64,000 bases of DNA from positions 283,050-347,049 of the forward strand of contig NZ_BMSK01000010.1 of the NCBI RefSeq assembly GCF_014649115.1, given 5' to 3'. Shown piece after piece: positions 1 through 12,312 of the stretch; within the stretch, counting starts at the first letter, position 1, and each line of letters begins with the position of its first letter. The position numbers and the translations under genes are program-made. The notes under the pieces were generated by a model. That model had not been told where the DNA came from. It saw only the letters and a list, made by a program, of their open reading frames with translations, and did no database searches. The DNA comes from Streptomyces eurythermus. Its GTDB lineage: Bacteria > Actinomycetota > Actinomycetes > Streptomycetales > Streptomycetaceae.

Positions 1-2516
1 AAGGGCCCGAACTCCGTCGGCAGGGCGTCCCCGGCCGCCGCTTCGCCGACGCCCGCCGCGAGTTCCCGCACCGTGGGATGGGCGAAGAGCTGCTGGAAGG
101 TGAACTCCATGCCTGCCTTGCGGGCCTTGGCGAGCACCGAGACGAAGTGGATGGAGTTGCCGCCCAGCGCGAAGAAGCTGTCCGTGGCGCCGACCCGCTC
201 CACGCCCAGCGCCTCGGCCCAGATGCCGGCCAGGGCCCGTTCGGCGTCCGTCGCGGGCGCAACGTACTCGGTGGCCCGTGCGGCCGGCTCGGGCAGCGCC
301 GAGCGGTCGAGCTTGCCGTTGGGTGACAGGGGGAAGGCCGCGAGCGGGACGATCCGCTCGGGGACCATGTACGCGGGCAGGGTGACGGCGGCGTGTGCGC
401 GCAGGTCCTCCTCGGTGACGTCGCCGGCCGAGACGACGTACCCGTACAGCCGGCCCTGGCCGTCGTCGCCGGTCCGCAGCACCACGACGGCGTCGGTGAC
501 CTCCGGGTGGGCCAGCAGCCGCTGCTCGATCTCGCCCGGCTCGATGCGGTACCCGCGCAGCTTGACCTGGAAGTCGATGCGGCCGAGGTACTCGATGGCG
601 CCGTCGGGCAGCCGCCGTACCAGGTCGCCGGTGCGGTAGGCGCGGTCCTCGCCGGGCAGCGGGCCGGTCACGAAGCGCTCGGCGGTGAGTTCCTCGCGGT
701 GCAGATAGCCGCGGGCGAGTCCGGCGCCGGCGATGTACAGCTCGCCGGGCATGCCGACCGGCAGCTCGCGGCCCGCGGGGTCGAGAACGTACAGCCGGGT
801 GTTGTCGATGGGCAGGCCGATCGGCACGACGGTGTCGTCGGCGGTGGTGCGATGGTGGCTGACGTCGACGGTGGCCTCGGTGGGGCCGTACAGGTTCACC
901 AGTTCGGCACCGGTGCCGAGCTGGTGGAACGCGGTCACGTGGTGCCGGCCGAGGGCCTCGCCGCTGGCGAAGACGCGGCGCAGCGACGCCAGTCGGGAGG
1001 TCGCGCCCACGGCGCCGGCGTAGTCCAGGAACGCGCCGAGCATCGTGGGGACGAAGTGCGTGACGGTCACGCCGTGCCGGTCGATCGCCTCGACGATCGC
1101 TCCCGGTTCCCGCTCGCCCCGCGGTTCGAGCAGGCACACGGCGGCGCCTTCGACCAGCCACCAGAACAGCTCCCACACCGAGACGTCGAACGCGGTCGGG
1201 GTCTTGTGGAGGATGACGTCGTCGGCGCCGAGGGGGTAGGCGCGCTGCATCCAGTGCAGGCGGTTGACGACACTGCGGTGTTCCACGACGACACCCTTGG
1301 GCAGGCCGGTGGAGCCGGAGGTGTAGATGACGTACGCGGCGTCGTCGGGGCTGCCGAAGGGGACCGGTCCGGGCGTTTCCGCTTCGCATGTCTCCCGCAC
1401 CGCCTCGTCGAGGGCGATCACGGTGGCGCCGGTCCGAGGCAGCCGGCCGGCCGAGGCGGCGTCGGCCAGCACCAGGCTCGTCCGGCTGTCGGACACCATG
1501 TGGGCCAGCCGCTCCCGCGGCAGCGACGGGTCCAGCGGCAGATAGGCGCCGCCGGCCCGGATCACGGCGACGATCCCGGCCAGCGCCGCGAAGGACCGCT
1601 CCGCCAGCACCCCCACGATCACGTCCCGCCCGACACCGCCGGACCGCAGGCGTGCCGCCAGGTGGGCGGTCACCCGGTCCAGCTCGGCGTAGGTGTAGGA
1701 GCGTTCGGCGGTGACGATCGCGGTCTGTCCGGGGCGGGCCGCCATGGTCCGGGCGAACAGCTCGCCGAGCGTCACCCGGTCCGGGAAGGGGTGCGCGGTG
1801 TCGTTCGCGGCCGCGGTGATCCTTCGGTCGTCCTCGGTGCGCAGGTCGAGTGCGGCCAGCGGCTGACGTGGCGCGGTCAGCGCCGCGGCCAGGAGGGTGC
1901 GGCACCGCTCGGCGAGCAGGTGCGCGGACTCCGGCAGGAAGCGGCCGCCGTCCACCCGGACGACGATCGAGCGCCGGTCCGCGCCGAAGCCGATGACGGT
2001 GTCGACGGCGGGAAGCGGGTCGTCGACGGGCACGGCGTCGCCGAGGACGACGACCTCCGGCGGGTCGGCCACCAGCTCGACCGGGTAGTCCTCGTACGGG
2101 CGGCTCTCACCGACCGCCGAGCCGAGGCGGGCCGCGACCGCGGCGAGCGAGTCGTCGTCGGTGAGGGTGGTGCGCAGCGGGACGATGCCGGCGAGGGCCC
2201 CCGGGGCGCCGGGAAGCCGGCCGATGACCAGGTCGTCGACGCCCGCGTAGGAGCGCAGCAACGCGAGGGCGGCAGAGGCCAGCAGCACGGTGGCGGCCTC
2301 GGCGTTCCCCCGGCTGACGGCCTCGAGGCGCGCGCCGGTGCCGGCGTCCAGTGGCAGCTCGGCCGTGTGGCGGTGGGGTGCGCGGTCGTCGGTGGGCCGG
2401 TCGGCGGGGAATCCGACGGCGGTCGCGCCGGCCAGACGCGAGGTCCAGAACGCGGCGGCCTCCGGGCGCTGGGCCGCCGCTACGCGCCGCTGGCCTGCGG
2501 TGAGGTCGGACCTCAT
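1..2516 (-). CDS. NRPS, half-condensation-A(Ser)-T, 3' end outside window
   Basis: Nonribosomal peptide synthetase. About 838 codons are visible and the gene continues past the left edge. Residues ~20-250 match only the second half of a condensation domain (an FW..L.G motif, then a DLVIGRLPG segment); the N-lobe with HHxxxDG is absent. An adenylation domain follows (~255-740; YTSGSTGLPKG near 395, NGKLDRSALP near 734), then a carrier domain with the phosphopantetheine serine in GGNSIHF near 785. Read by hand, the specificity residues are D-V-W-H-F-S-L-V-D, the code of EntF, so serine is the likely substrate. I place the start at the ATG at 2516, behind a GAAGGAG ribosome site with suitable spacing; an ATG at 2543 in the same frame has no such site. 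It lies 35 bp after the preceding NRPS gene and is probably cotranscribed. Domains after the carrier domain cannot be seen. Confidence 0.9.
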   Translation of the reverse strand, partial: MRSDLTAGQRRVAAAQRPEAAAFWTSRLAGATAVGFPADRPTDDRAPHRHTAELPLDAGTGARLEAVSRGNAEAATVLLASAALALLRSYAGVDDLVIGRLPGAPGALAGIVPLRTTLTDDDSLAAVAARLGSAVGESRPYEDYPVELVADPPEVVVLGDAVPVDDPLPAVDTVIGFGADRRSIVVRVDGGRFLPESAHLLAERCRTLLAAALTAPRQPLAALDLRTEDDRRITAAANDTAHPFPDRVTLGELFARTMAARPGQTAIVTAERSYTYAELDRVTAHLAARLRSGGVGRDVIVGVLAERSFAALAGIVAVIRAGGAYLPLDPSLPRERLAHMVSDSRTSLVLADAASAGRLPRTGATVIALDEAVRETCEAETPGPVPFGSPDDAAYVIYTSGSTGLPKGVVVEHRSVVNRLHWMQRAYPLGADDVILHKTPTAFDVSVWELFWWLVEGAAVCLLEPRGEREPGAIVEAIDRHGVTVTHFVPTMLGAFLDYAGAVGATSRLASLRRVFASGEALGRHHVTAFHQLGTGAELVNLYGPTEATVDVSHHRTTADDTVVPIGLPIDNTRLYVLDPAGRELPVGMPGELYIAGAGLARGYLHREELTAERFVTGPLPGEDRAYRTGDLVRRLPDGAIEYLGRIDFQVKLRGYRIEPGEIEQRLLAHPEVTDAVVVLRTGDDGQGRLYGYVVSAGDVTEEDLRAHAAVTLPAYMVPERIVPLAAFPLSPNGKLDRSALPEPAARATEYVAPATDAERALAGIWAEALGVERVGATDSFFALGGNSIHFVSVLAKARKAGMEFTFQQLFAHPTVRELAAGVGEAAAGDALPTEFGP

Positions 2517-2551
2517 GGGGACGGCTCCTTCGGTGTGATTCATGGTCGTTT

Positions 2552-5500
2552 TCAGAAGTCGAAGTCGAAGGCCGGCACGGCCGCGGGCGCTGCCTCGGGG
2601 GCGGCGGACGGCGGCACGACCGGCCCGTCGGGGTCGTCCAGCAGCCGGTCCACGGTCGCCAGCAGGAGTTCCTTGAAGGTCTCGACGGTCGGCGGGTCGA
2701 ACAGCTCGGTCGAGTACTCCCAGTCGGCCCGGAGCCCCGACGGGTGGTCGTACACCTGGAGGTTCAGGTCGAACATGGTGTGGCCGGGGAACAGCGGGCG
2801 CAGGGTCCGCGGTGCGCCGAGGAAGTCGACGGCGAGCAGATCCGCGGAGTGCAGGGCGAGCATGGTGTCGAACAGCGGGGCGCGGCCCGGGGTCTGCCCG
2901 GCACCGGTCGACGCGGCCAGTTCGTCGAGGCCGCAGGCGCTGTGCGCGAGCGCCTCGCCGACGCGCCGCGCGGCCTGGGTGACCAGGGAGGCCGGCGGCG
3001 CCCCGGCAGCGGCGTCGAGCCGTAGGCAGACGGTGTCCACGAACATGCCGACGGTCCGGTCGAACGCGGCCTCGGCGCGGCCGATCACCGGCACCCCCAT
3101 GGTGACGTCGGCGCTCCCCGTCAGCGTGCGCAGGAACGCGCCGTAGGCGGCGGCGAGCACGGGGAACAGCGTGGTCCGCCGCTCGGCGGCCAGCGCGCGC
3201 ATCCGTGCGGTGCGCTCCGGTCCGAAGTCCAGCCGCGTGGTGGCGCCGGCGAAGGTCCGCAGCGCCGGGCGCGGCCGGTCCGCGGGCAGCTCGGGCCTGG
3301 CCGGCGCCGTGCGGAAGACGTCGTTCCAGTAGGCCCGGTCGGTCTCGCGCCGGGCCGCCGCCGCCTCGCCCTCGGACCAGGCGAGGTAGTCGGCGAACGA
3401 CCGCGCGGGCGCCTCGACGGGACGCCCGTGGTAGGCGGCGTCGATGTCGGCGAAGACCCGGCGCAGCGAGTCCCCGTCCAGGATCAGGTGGTGCGTGTCG
3501 ACGAAGAGCTGTGCCCCGTCCGCGTCCCGGAACAGGGCCGCGCGCAGCAGCGGTGCGCTCTCGAGCGCGATCGGCCGGATCTCCGCGGCGGGGTCCAGCG
3601 GCGCGTGCCGCCGCTCCAGGTGGAAGTCCACCGTGGGCACGACGCGCTGCACGGGGCCGTCCGGCCCGTCGGCGAACTCGGTGCGCAGTGCGTCGTGGGC
3701 CGCGATGACCTGTGCGAAGGCCCGCTCCAGGCCGGCCGGATCGACGTCGGGTGGCAGGTCGATCAGCAGCGCGACGTTGTACTGGACCGTCTCCGGCCTG
3801 CTGCGCTGCGCGGCGTACAGGGCGCGCTGCGCCGGTGTCAGGGCGAAGGTGGCGCGCCGCTGTCCTCCGTCCGGGCCGGTACGGGTCTCGGGGGGCGCGC
3901 TGTCCAGGATCGCGGCCAGCTCACGGATCGTCGGCCGGCTCAGGATCTCCGAGACCGCGAGGGTCCGGCCGAACTCGTCCGCGATCGCCCGTGACAGGCG
4001 GGCCGCCCCGAGCGAGTCGACGCCGAGGTCGAACAGCGAGTCCAGGACACCGGGTGTGTCGATGCCCGGCAGTGCCTCCCAGAGGGAGACGAGCCGTTTC
4101 TCGGCCTCGGACTCGGCGGGTACGTACTCCTCGGGCAGGTCCGGCATCGTCGTCGCGTCGGGCAGCGCCGCCCGGTCCACCTTGCCGTGTGCGGTCAGCG
4201 GCAGTTCGTCGAGGACGACCAGATAGCCGGGCACCAGATGGGGGGAGAGCTTCGATGCCAGGTGGGCGCGCAGGTCGCGGCTGTCCAGCCGGCCGGTGGC
4301 CGCGACGTACCCGACGAGGTAGCGGTCGGCCGGTTCCGGGCCCCGGTCGCGCGGGACGACGACCGCGTCGGTGACCTCGGGGTGGCCGCGCAGGGCCTCC
4401 TCGATCTCGCCGGGCTCGATGCGGAAGCCCCGCACCTTGACCTGGTTGTCGGCCCGGCCGAGGAACTCGATGACCCCGTCCGCGCGTCGCCGGGCCAGGT
4501 CACCGGTCCGGTACATGCGCCCGCCGGGGCGGAAAGGGTCGGTGAGGAAGCGTTCCGCGGTGAGTTCGGGGCGGTTCAGATAGCCCAGTGCGACGCCGTC
4601 CCCGCCGACGTACAGTTCGCCGGCCGTGCCGGGCGGCACGGGGCGGCGGGCCTCGTCGAGGACGTAGGCCGAGGAGTTGGCCGGTGGCAGGCCGATCGGG
4701 ATCGTCCCCGAGGTGTCGGCCCCGGTGATGGTGTGCAGGGTGGAGAACGTCGTGTTCTCGGTGGGCCCGTAGCCGTTGACGACGCGCAGGTGGGGGCAGG
4801 CCGCCATGACGGCCGCGACGTGCCGGCCGACGACGACGTCCCCGCCGACGAACAGTTCCCGCAGCGGCGCGAACAGGCCGGGTTCCTGCCCGGCGAGCTG
4901 GCTGAACAGCGGCGCCGTCAGCCACAGCGTGTTCGCGGCGTGCTCGCGCAGCGCGGCGCCGAGCCGGGCGGCGTCCAGGATGGTGTCGTCGTCCACCAGC
5001 ACCACGGAGCCCCCGGCCAGCAGCGGCCCCCAGACCTCGAAGGTGGTCGCGTCGAACGAGACCGCCCCGGTCTGCAGGACCCGCATGTCCGGGCCGAAGC
5101 GGGCGAACCCCGAGTTGATCACCAGCCGCAGGACGTTGCGGTGCGAGACGACGACGCCCTTCGGGACTCCGGTGGACCCCGAGGTGTACATCACGTAGGC
5201 GGGGCTGCCGGCCCGGACGTCGGCGGGCAGGGCGGTGTCCGGCGGGCCGCTCGCGCCGGCGTCCAGCACCGGCACCCCGGCGGGGGCGGCGGTGCCCGTG
5301 CCGATGACGGCCTTCGCCCCGCTGTCGGCCAGCAGCAGGGCGACCCGCCGGGCGGGTTCGCGCGGGCTCACGGGCAGCATCGCCGCGCCCGCCTTCAGGA
5401 CCGCCAGATACGCGGTGATCCAGGCGGCGCCGCGGCCCAGCCGTACCGCCACCAGGTCGCCCGGCCGCACGCCGGCCGCGACCAGCGCCCTGGCCGACGC

Positions 5501-5683
5501 GGTGGACGCCTCGTGCAGTTCTCCGTAGGTCATCGAGGCCGTCGGGGTGACCAGGGCGGTGCGGTCCGGGGTGGTCCCGGCGATCCGGGTGAAGACCTGG
5601 TGGACGGTCGCGTCACGCGGATAGTCGGCGGCCGGACCGTGCGCGCCCGGCCCGGGGTCTGTCGGGGAGAAGGTGGCTGTCAT
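2552..5683 (-). CDS. NRPS, A(Val-like)-T-C
   Basis: Nonribosomal peptide synthetase of 1043 residues with order adenylation (~20-505; YTSGSTGVPKG near 168), carrier (~520-590; DSL serine near 556) and condensation (~605-1030; intact HHLILDGDS near 733). Hand-read specificity residues D-A-F-W-F-G-G-T-F resemble valine codes (D-A-F-W-I/L-G-G-T-F), so a branched aliphatic residue is likely. Ending on a complete C domain means the next protein must supply the acceptor carrier, which fits the following gene, whose own condensation domain is only a half. The ATG start overlaps the stop of the ATP-grasp gene by 4 bp (ATGA), so translation is probably coupled. The last residues are a short acidic tail after an Ala/Pro linker, possibly a docking element. 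Confidence 0.92.
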   Translation of the reverse strand: MTATFSPTDPGPGAHGPAADYPRDATVHQVFTRIAGTTPDRTALVTPTASMTYGELHEASTASARALVAAGVRPGDLVAVRLGRGAAWITAYLAVLKAGAAMLPVSPREPARRVALLLADSGAKAVIGTGTAAPAGVPVLDAGASGPPDTALPADVRAGSPAYVMYTSGSTGVPKGVVVSHRNVLRLVINSGFARFGPDMRVLQTGAVSFDATTFEVWGPLLAGGSVVLVDDDTILDAARLGAALREHAANTLWLTAPLFSQLAGQEPGLFAPLRELFVGGDVVVGRHVAAVMAACPHLRVVNGYGPTENTTFSTLHTITGADTSGTIPIGLPPANSSAYVLDEARRPVPPGTAGELYVGGDGVALGYLNRPELTAERFLTDPFRPGGRMYRTGDLARRRADGVIEFLGRADNQVKVRGFRIEPGEIEEALRGHPEVTDAVVVPRDRGPEPADRYLVGYVAATGRLDSRDLRAHLASKLSPHLVPGYLVVLDELPLTAHGKVDRAALPDATTMPDLPEEYVPAESEAEKRLVSLWEALPGIDTPGVLDSLFDLGVDSLGAARLSRAIADEFGRTLAVSEILSRPTIRELAAILDSAPPETRTGPDGGQRRATFALTPAQRALYAAQRSRPETVQYNVALLIDLPPDVDPAGLERAFAQVIAAHDALRTEFADGPDGPVQRVVPTVDFHLERRHAPLDPAAEIRPIALESAPLLRAALFRDADGAQLFVDTHHLILDGDSLRRVFADIDAAYHGRPVEAPARSFADYLAWSEGEAAAARRETDRAYWNDVFRTAPARPELPADRPRPALRTFAGATTRLDFGPERTARMRALAAERRTTLFPVLAAAYGAFLRTLTGSADVTMGVPVIGRAEAAFDRTVGMFVDTVCLRLDAAAGAPPASLVTQAARRVGEALAHSACGLDELAASTGAGQTPGRAPLFDTMLALHSADLLAVDFLGAPRTLRPLFPGHTMFDLNLQVYDHPSGLRADWEYSTELFDPPTVETFKELLLATVDRLLDDPDGPVVPPSAAPEAAPAAVPAFDFDF

Positions 5684-6938
5684 GTCGTCGGCCTGTCCGG
5701 CTCGGAGCGGAAAACGGGGCGGAAGGCCGCCTGGACGGAGGTCACGGTGGCTTCCAGGGCGGCGTGGTCGGGGGCCTGTCCGTAGACGACGCCGAGGTGG
5801 CTCTGCGTCCCCTCCCGCCGGTCGTAGGTCCGGCCGGGGACGGCGTGGATCTCCACGTGGTCGACGCCGGGCAGCGCCGTGAGCTGGTCCACGCCCTCGA
5901 CGGCGCTCAGCGTGCCGCCGCCGTCGTCCGGGACCGCCAGGAAGTACTGGTAGGTGACGCCCTGGAACCGTGGGGTCAGGTCGCCGCGGACCGGCCGGCC
6001 CAGGGCGTCGTCGATGGCGAGCCGGATCAGGTTGATCCCGGTGGCACGCTTGAGGATCTCCGGCACGTAGCCGCCGACGCGGCCGTTGACCTCGATGACC
6101 CGCGGTCCGTCAGGGGTCAGTTTGATCTCCGTGTGGGTGACGCCGCTGCTCACGCCGAGCGCCTTGACCGCGGCCGCCTCGACGGCCAGTACGGCGTCCT
6201 GGTCGGCGGCGCTCAGCGAACACGGCAGCAGCATCCCGGTCTCGCGGAACGGCTCGGCCAGCCGGAACTTGCCGGTGACGCAGACCTGCCGGGAGCCGGT
6301 GTCCGTGTGCACGGACTCGACCGAGACGTAGTCGCCGAAGAACGCCCCGGCGACGCCCGGGTCCCCCCGCAGCAGCTCCTCCACGACGAACTCGCCGTCG
6401 TCCGGCAGCGCGCCGAGGACCGTTTCGGCCTCCTGGGCCGTCGTGAGCCGGAAGGTGTCCTTGCTGCCCGCGCCGCGGCGCGGTTTCACCACGGCCGGCA
6501 GGCCCACCGCCTCGACGGCGGCCCGCGGGTCCGGTGACAGGGGCCGGAAGCGGGGGGTGTCGACGCCCGCGGCGGCGAGCGCGCCGCGCTGCTCGGCCTT
6601 GTCGGTCAGCAGGGCCACGGTCCGCGGGGCGTGGCCGCGCAGACCGAGGGCCTCGGCGAGGCGGGCGGTCTCGCCCAGCTGGTACTCGCTGAAGGTCACG
6701 ATGCCCGTCGGCCGGTGCCCGGCCACGGCCCGCACCCGCTCGGCGTCGTCCAGTCCGGTCACGTCGCACAGTGCGCCGAGGGCGGCCAGGCCGGCCCAGG
6801 CCCCGGCGACGTGCGGCCGGTTCCGGTCGCCGACGAAGAGCAGGTCGCAGCCGCGGCCCGCGGCGGCGCGGATGGTGGCGCCGGAGGCCGAGCCGGTGTC
6901 GTACACGACCGCGAGCAGCGGCCGCCGTGATGCCGTCG

Positions 6939-6942
<4 letters not shown>
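5680..6942 (-). CDS. ATP-grasp amino acid/peptide ligase
   Basis: ATP-grasp carboxylate-amine ligase of 420 residues, a family that joins a carboxylate to an amine through an acyl-phosphate. Visible elements are an ATP-binding strand VKPRRGAGSKDT (near 155), VEELLRGD, and the Mg/ATP-binding segment THTEIKLTPDGPRVIEVNGRVGG (split here only for description; near 275-290), which resembles BacD-type L-amino acid ligases. The start is the ATG at 6942, which overlaps the upstream NRPS stop (ATGA); the stop likewise overlaps the next NRPS start. Its place between two synthetase genes suggests it makes or extends a peptide bond off the carrier proteins, or builds a dipeptide precursor. The exact substrate cannot be read from the sequence. 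Confidence 0.88.
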
Positions 6943-9713
<2,771 letters not shown>

Positions 9714-9959
9714 GGTGGGCTGGTTCCTTCGGAGTTCAGCCGGCGGTGAGCCGGATTCGACGACGTGGCGTGACCGGTGCCCCGCCGGGCGCGGTCGCGT
9801 CCGGCGGGTGGCCCGGGGTGAGGGCCCGGGTGGAGGCGCGGCGCGCCGGCCGGTCCGTTCGTCGCCGCGGCGCGAAGGGAACGTTCTGCCGGTGCCGCCG
9901 CTGTTCGTGAGGGTGCAGCGGGACTTGCCGGGTGGTGCGGGCGGGCCTTGTCGAGGGGA

Positions 9960-10784
9960 TCAGCGGGCCGTGAAGCCGGAGTCGACGGTGATGACGGTGC
10001 CGGTGACCCTCCGGGACTCGTCGCTGACCAGCCAGACCGCGGCGTCCGCGACGTCGAGCGGGTCGACCAGGGCGTTGGTCGGCACCGACTCCAGGTAGAC
10101 CGCTTCCTGCTCGTCGTAGCTGATGCCGAGCGCGTCGGCGACGACCGCCGTCATCTGGCCGTCCATGGCCGGGTCGTCGCGTACCGGCCCGGGACACAGC
10201 GCGTTGACCCTGATGGCGTGGGGGGCGTAGTCGAGTGCGGCCGACTTGGTCAGTCCCACGACGGCGTGCTTGCTGGCCACGTAGCCGGCGAAGTGGCGGT
10301 AGCCGACCAGGCCCGCGGTGGAGGCGACGTTGACGATGGATCCGCCGCCGTCGCGCAGCATGACCGGGGCCACCGCCTTCAGCACCCGCCATTCACCGGA
10401 CACGTTCACGTCGAGCATGACCTGCCACTCCCGCTCGGTGAACTCGTGGGCCGGTTTGCCGGACGGTGCGCCGATACCGGCGTTGTTGATCAGCCCGGTG
10501 ATGGTCCCGAAGCGATCGACTCCCAGCTCGACGGCCGCCTCGACCGCTTCGGCGCTGCGTACGTCGGCCGGCGCCACGAGCACACTGGCGCCTTCCTTGC
10601 GGCACAGGCCGGCGGTGTGTTCCAGCTGCGCGGGCGAACCCAGGCTGTAGGGCACCTCGGAGAGGTCGCCGTCGACGTCGACCAGGATGAGGTCGGCGCC
10701 CTCGGCGGCGGCGCGCAGGGCGCAGGCCCGGCCGATGCCCCGGGCGGCACCGGTGATCATGACGACGGAGTCACGCAGGCGCAT
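9960..10784 (-). CDS. SDR oxidoreductase, mycofactocin-associated type
   Basis: Short-chain dehydrogenase/reductase of 274 residues. It has the nucleotide motif TGAARGIG, NNAG, an active-site Ser in NVASTAG and YVASK. Between strand 2 and helix 3 it carries an extra stretch (SEVPYSLGSPAQLEHTAGL) of the kind found in the SDR subfamily that goes with the redox peptide mycofactocin and holds its nicotinamide tightly. This points to oxidation of an alcohol or reduction of a carbonyl on a precursor or on the peptide product. It begins 1 bp after the thioesterase stop, so the two are cotranscribed; 246 bp without a clear gene separates it from the first NRPS. The subfamily call rests on the insert alone. 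Confidence 0.88.
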   Translation of the reverse strand: MRLRDSVVMITGAARGIGRACALRAAAEGADLILVDVDGDLSEVPYSLGSPAQLEHTAGLCRKEGASVLVAPADVRSAEAVEAAVELGVDRFGTITGLINNAGIGAPSGKPAHEFTEREWQVMLDVNVSGEWRVLKAVAPVMLRDGGGSIVNVASTAGLVGYRHFAGYVASKHAVVGLTKSAALDYAPHAIRVNALCPGPVRDDPAMDGQMTAVVADALGISYDEQEAVYLESVPTNALVDPLDVADAAVWLVSDESRRVTGTVITVDSGFTAR

Positions 10785-10785
10785 C

Positions 10786-11520
10786 TCAGACCTCCAGGGC
10801 CGGGGTCGAGCCGGACAGGGCGCCGACGACGATGTCGACGAGGGGCTGGGCGTCCACGGCGGGGTACATGTGGCCCCCGGCCACCTCGACCTGGCGGAAC
10901 GGGCCCCGGGTCACCTCGCTCCAGCCGGCCAGCGCCGTACGCGGGACCAGCTCGTCCTCCGTGGCGCACACGGCCGTCACCGGGACCTCGACGGGACCGG
11001 TGCCGGTCGGTGTGTAGCCCTCGTCCATCCGGAAGTCGGCCCGCAGCGCGCCCATGAGGACCTCGCGCATCTCGGGGATCTCCATGGCGGGGTGCGTGTA
11101 TCCGGTGGTGCGGCGGACATGGTCGAGGAACTCGTCGTCGGTCAGCCCGGCCGTCTTGGCACAGGCGCCCAGGAACGGCGCCCGGGCCGCGCTGACGAAC
11201 AGGTGCCGCACCTGCTCCGCGTATCCGGCGGCGAGGAGTCGCAGACAGATCTCGTACGCCAGCGTCGCGCCGAGGAAGCAGTGGCCCAGCAGGGCGACGG
11301 GACCGGCCTTCGCGTGCTCGGCCGCGGCGGGCAGCAGGGCGTCCGCCGCGCCGTGCAGATCGGTGAACGGCTCCTCGTCCAGCAGCCGTTCCCGGCCGGG
11401 GAGGTTGAGCGGGGCGAACCGGACGGTGTCCGGGGCGAGTTTGTTCCAGGGCCGGAAGAAGCTCGCGCCGGCACCCGCGAAGGGCAGGCAGATCACACGG
11501 ACGGGAGCAGCGGTACTCAT
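10786..11520 (-). CDS. Type II thioesterase-like alpha/beta hydrolase with Cys nucleophile
   Basis: Free-standing thioesterase of the type II/RifR family, 244 residues; the family clears misloaded carriers or releases product. The start CLPFAGAGAS, the LNLPGRE segment, the Asp in ATEDELVP and the His in VAGGHMYP are typical. The nucleophile elbow is not: instead of GHSMG it reads GHCFLG, with Cys81 in the serine position and one extra residue before the second Gly. Cys-containing thioesterases are known from enzymes that close strained rings (ObiF, SulM), but those are integral domains, so the link is only suggestive. The ATG at 11520 follows an AGGAG ribosome site. It is the first gene of the leftward operon. 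Confidence 0.88.
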   Translation of the reverse strand: MSTAAPVRVICLPFAGAGASFFRPWNKLAPDTVRFAPLNLPGRERLLDEEPFTDLHGAADALLPAAAEHAKAGPVALLGHCFLGATLAYEICLRLLAAGYAEQVRHLFVSAARAPFLGACAKTAGLTDDEFLDHVRRTTGYTHPAMEIPEMREVLMGALRADFRMDEGYTPTGTGPVEVPVTAVCATEDELVPRTALAGWSEVTRGPFRQVEVAGGHMYPAVDAQPLVDIVVGALSGSTPALEV

Positions 11521-12312
11521 GGGTCTCCTGACAGCACACGAGTGGTGCCTCGTGGGTGGGCACGGTTCTGGGCCGATCCAGGTCTCGGATCGGCCACAGC
11601 GAGGTGGGGAAAGCGATACGCCACGCCAAAAAGGGATGCTTTTGGCCATGGTCATATACAGGCGAACGCGCGCCTCTCGAGAAGCCTTTAAAGGTCAGTA
11701 CATCCGCGTGCGGCACTTCTTGAGAAGTCGCGGATCACATGAGGCAGCGCGCGATTCATCTTCCCCCCGAAAGATCTTCCAAGACTCACTCAATGGGTGA
11801 GCAAGAGTGCGGTCGCACGCCTGACGACGGCCTGGCGACCACGACGACTAGAGGGTAGTACCAACGCGAGCAGCCGCCAAGCCGTCAAATTTCAACGGAA
11901 TGCACAACTCCACTTCCATTAAATCAGGATATCTACCCCTATAGCTGATCATTCGGTTCCGTCGACCCTCACCGCCGGGACACATTCGACACTTTCGCGA
12001 GATGAAGCCGCGACGTCGGAATTCCACACGGTCGGCCATCGCACGGAAATGAATTTCCGGATTCCGCCGAGAACCGGAGCCCGGGACCGCGGCCCCGGTC
12101 GGCACCGCCGGTTTCCGCACCGCCGGTTTCGGACATCGTGCCGTCGGCCGCGACCCGTCCGTGACCTGCGGACCGCCCGGCGGGCCGCCGGCCGGCCGGG
12201 CGGCAGCGCACGGCCACGCGCGGACGACCGGGCGACACCGGTGACCAACGCGTTACCGTCTGCGTAGCCAGGCGGTAGCGCAGGGTCAGTGCTTGGGCCT
12301 AGGCTGTGCCGC
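11521..12312. promoter_or_regulatory. Gene-free gap with AT-rich patches, probable NRPS operon promoter region
   Basis: No convincing gene in about 790 bp. Two stretches (about 11640-11800 and 11880-11960) are clearly richer in A/T than anything around them. Several dyads are visible: ATCCGCG/CGCGGAT (11702-11735) enclosing ACTTCT-TG-AGAAGT (11715-11728), AAGATCTT (11771-11778) and CTCAC/GTGAG (11785-11801). They lie upstream of the thioesterase gene and suggest operator and promoter sites for the leftward cluster. A 34-codon minus-strand frame at 11848-11952 has a TTA codon and non-Streptomyces codon use, but no ribosome site. Confidence 0.45.

Noticed and set aside
393..3146. Long plus-strand open frames opposite the NRPS genes
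   Set aside because: They are antisense reflections of GC-rich coding; they lack domains and ribosome sites, while the minus strand has full NRPS motifs.
9714..9959. Small gene (for example an MbtH protein) between the SDR and the first NRPS
   Set aside because: No frame here has MbtH motifs, codon bias or a ribosome site.
11848..11952. Small 34-codon minus-strand gene
   Set aside because: No ribosome site and atypical codons; more likely chance in an AT-rich control region, though noted in the findings.
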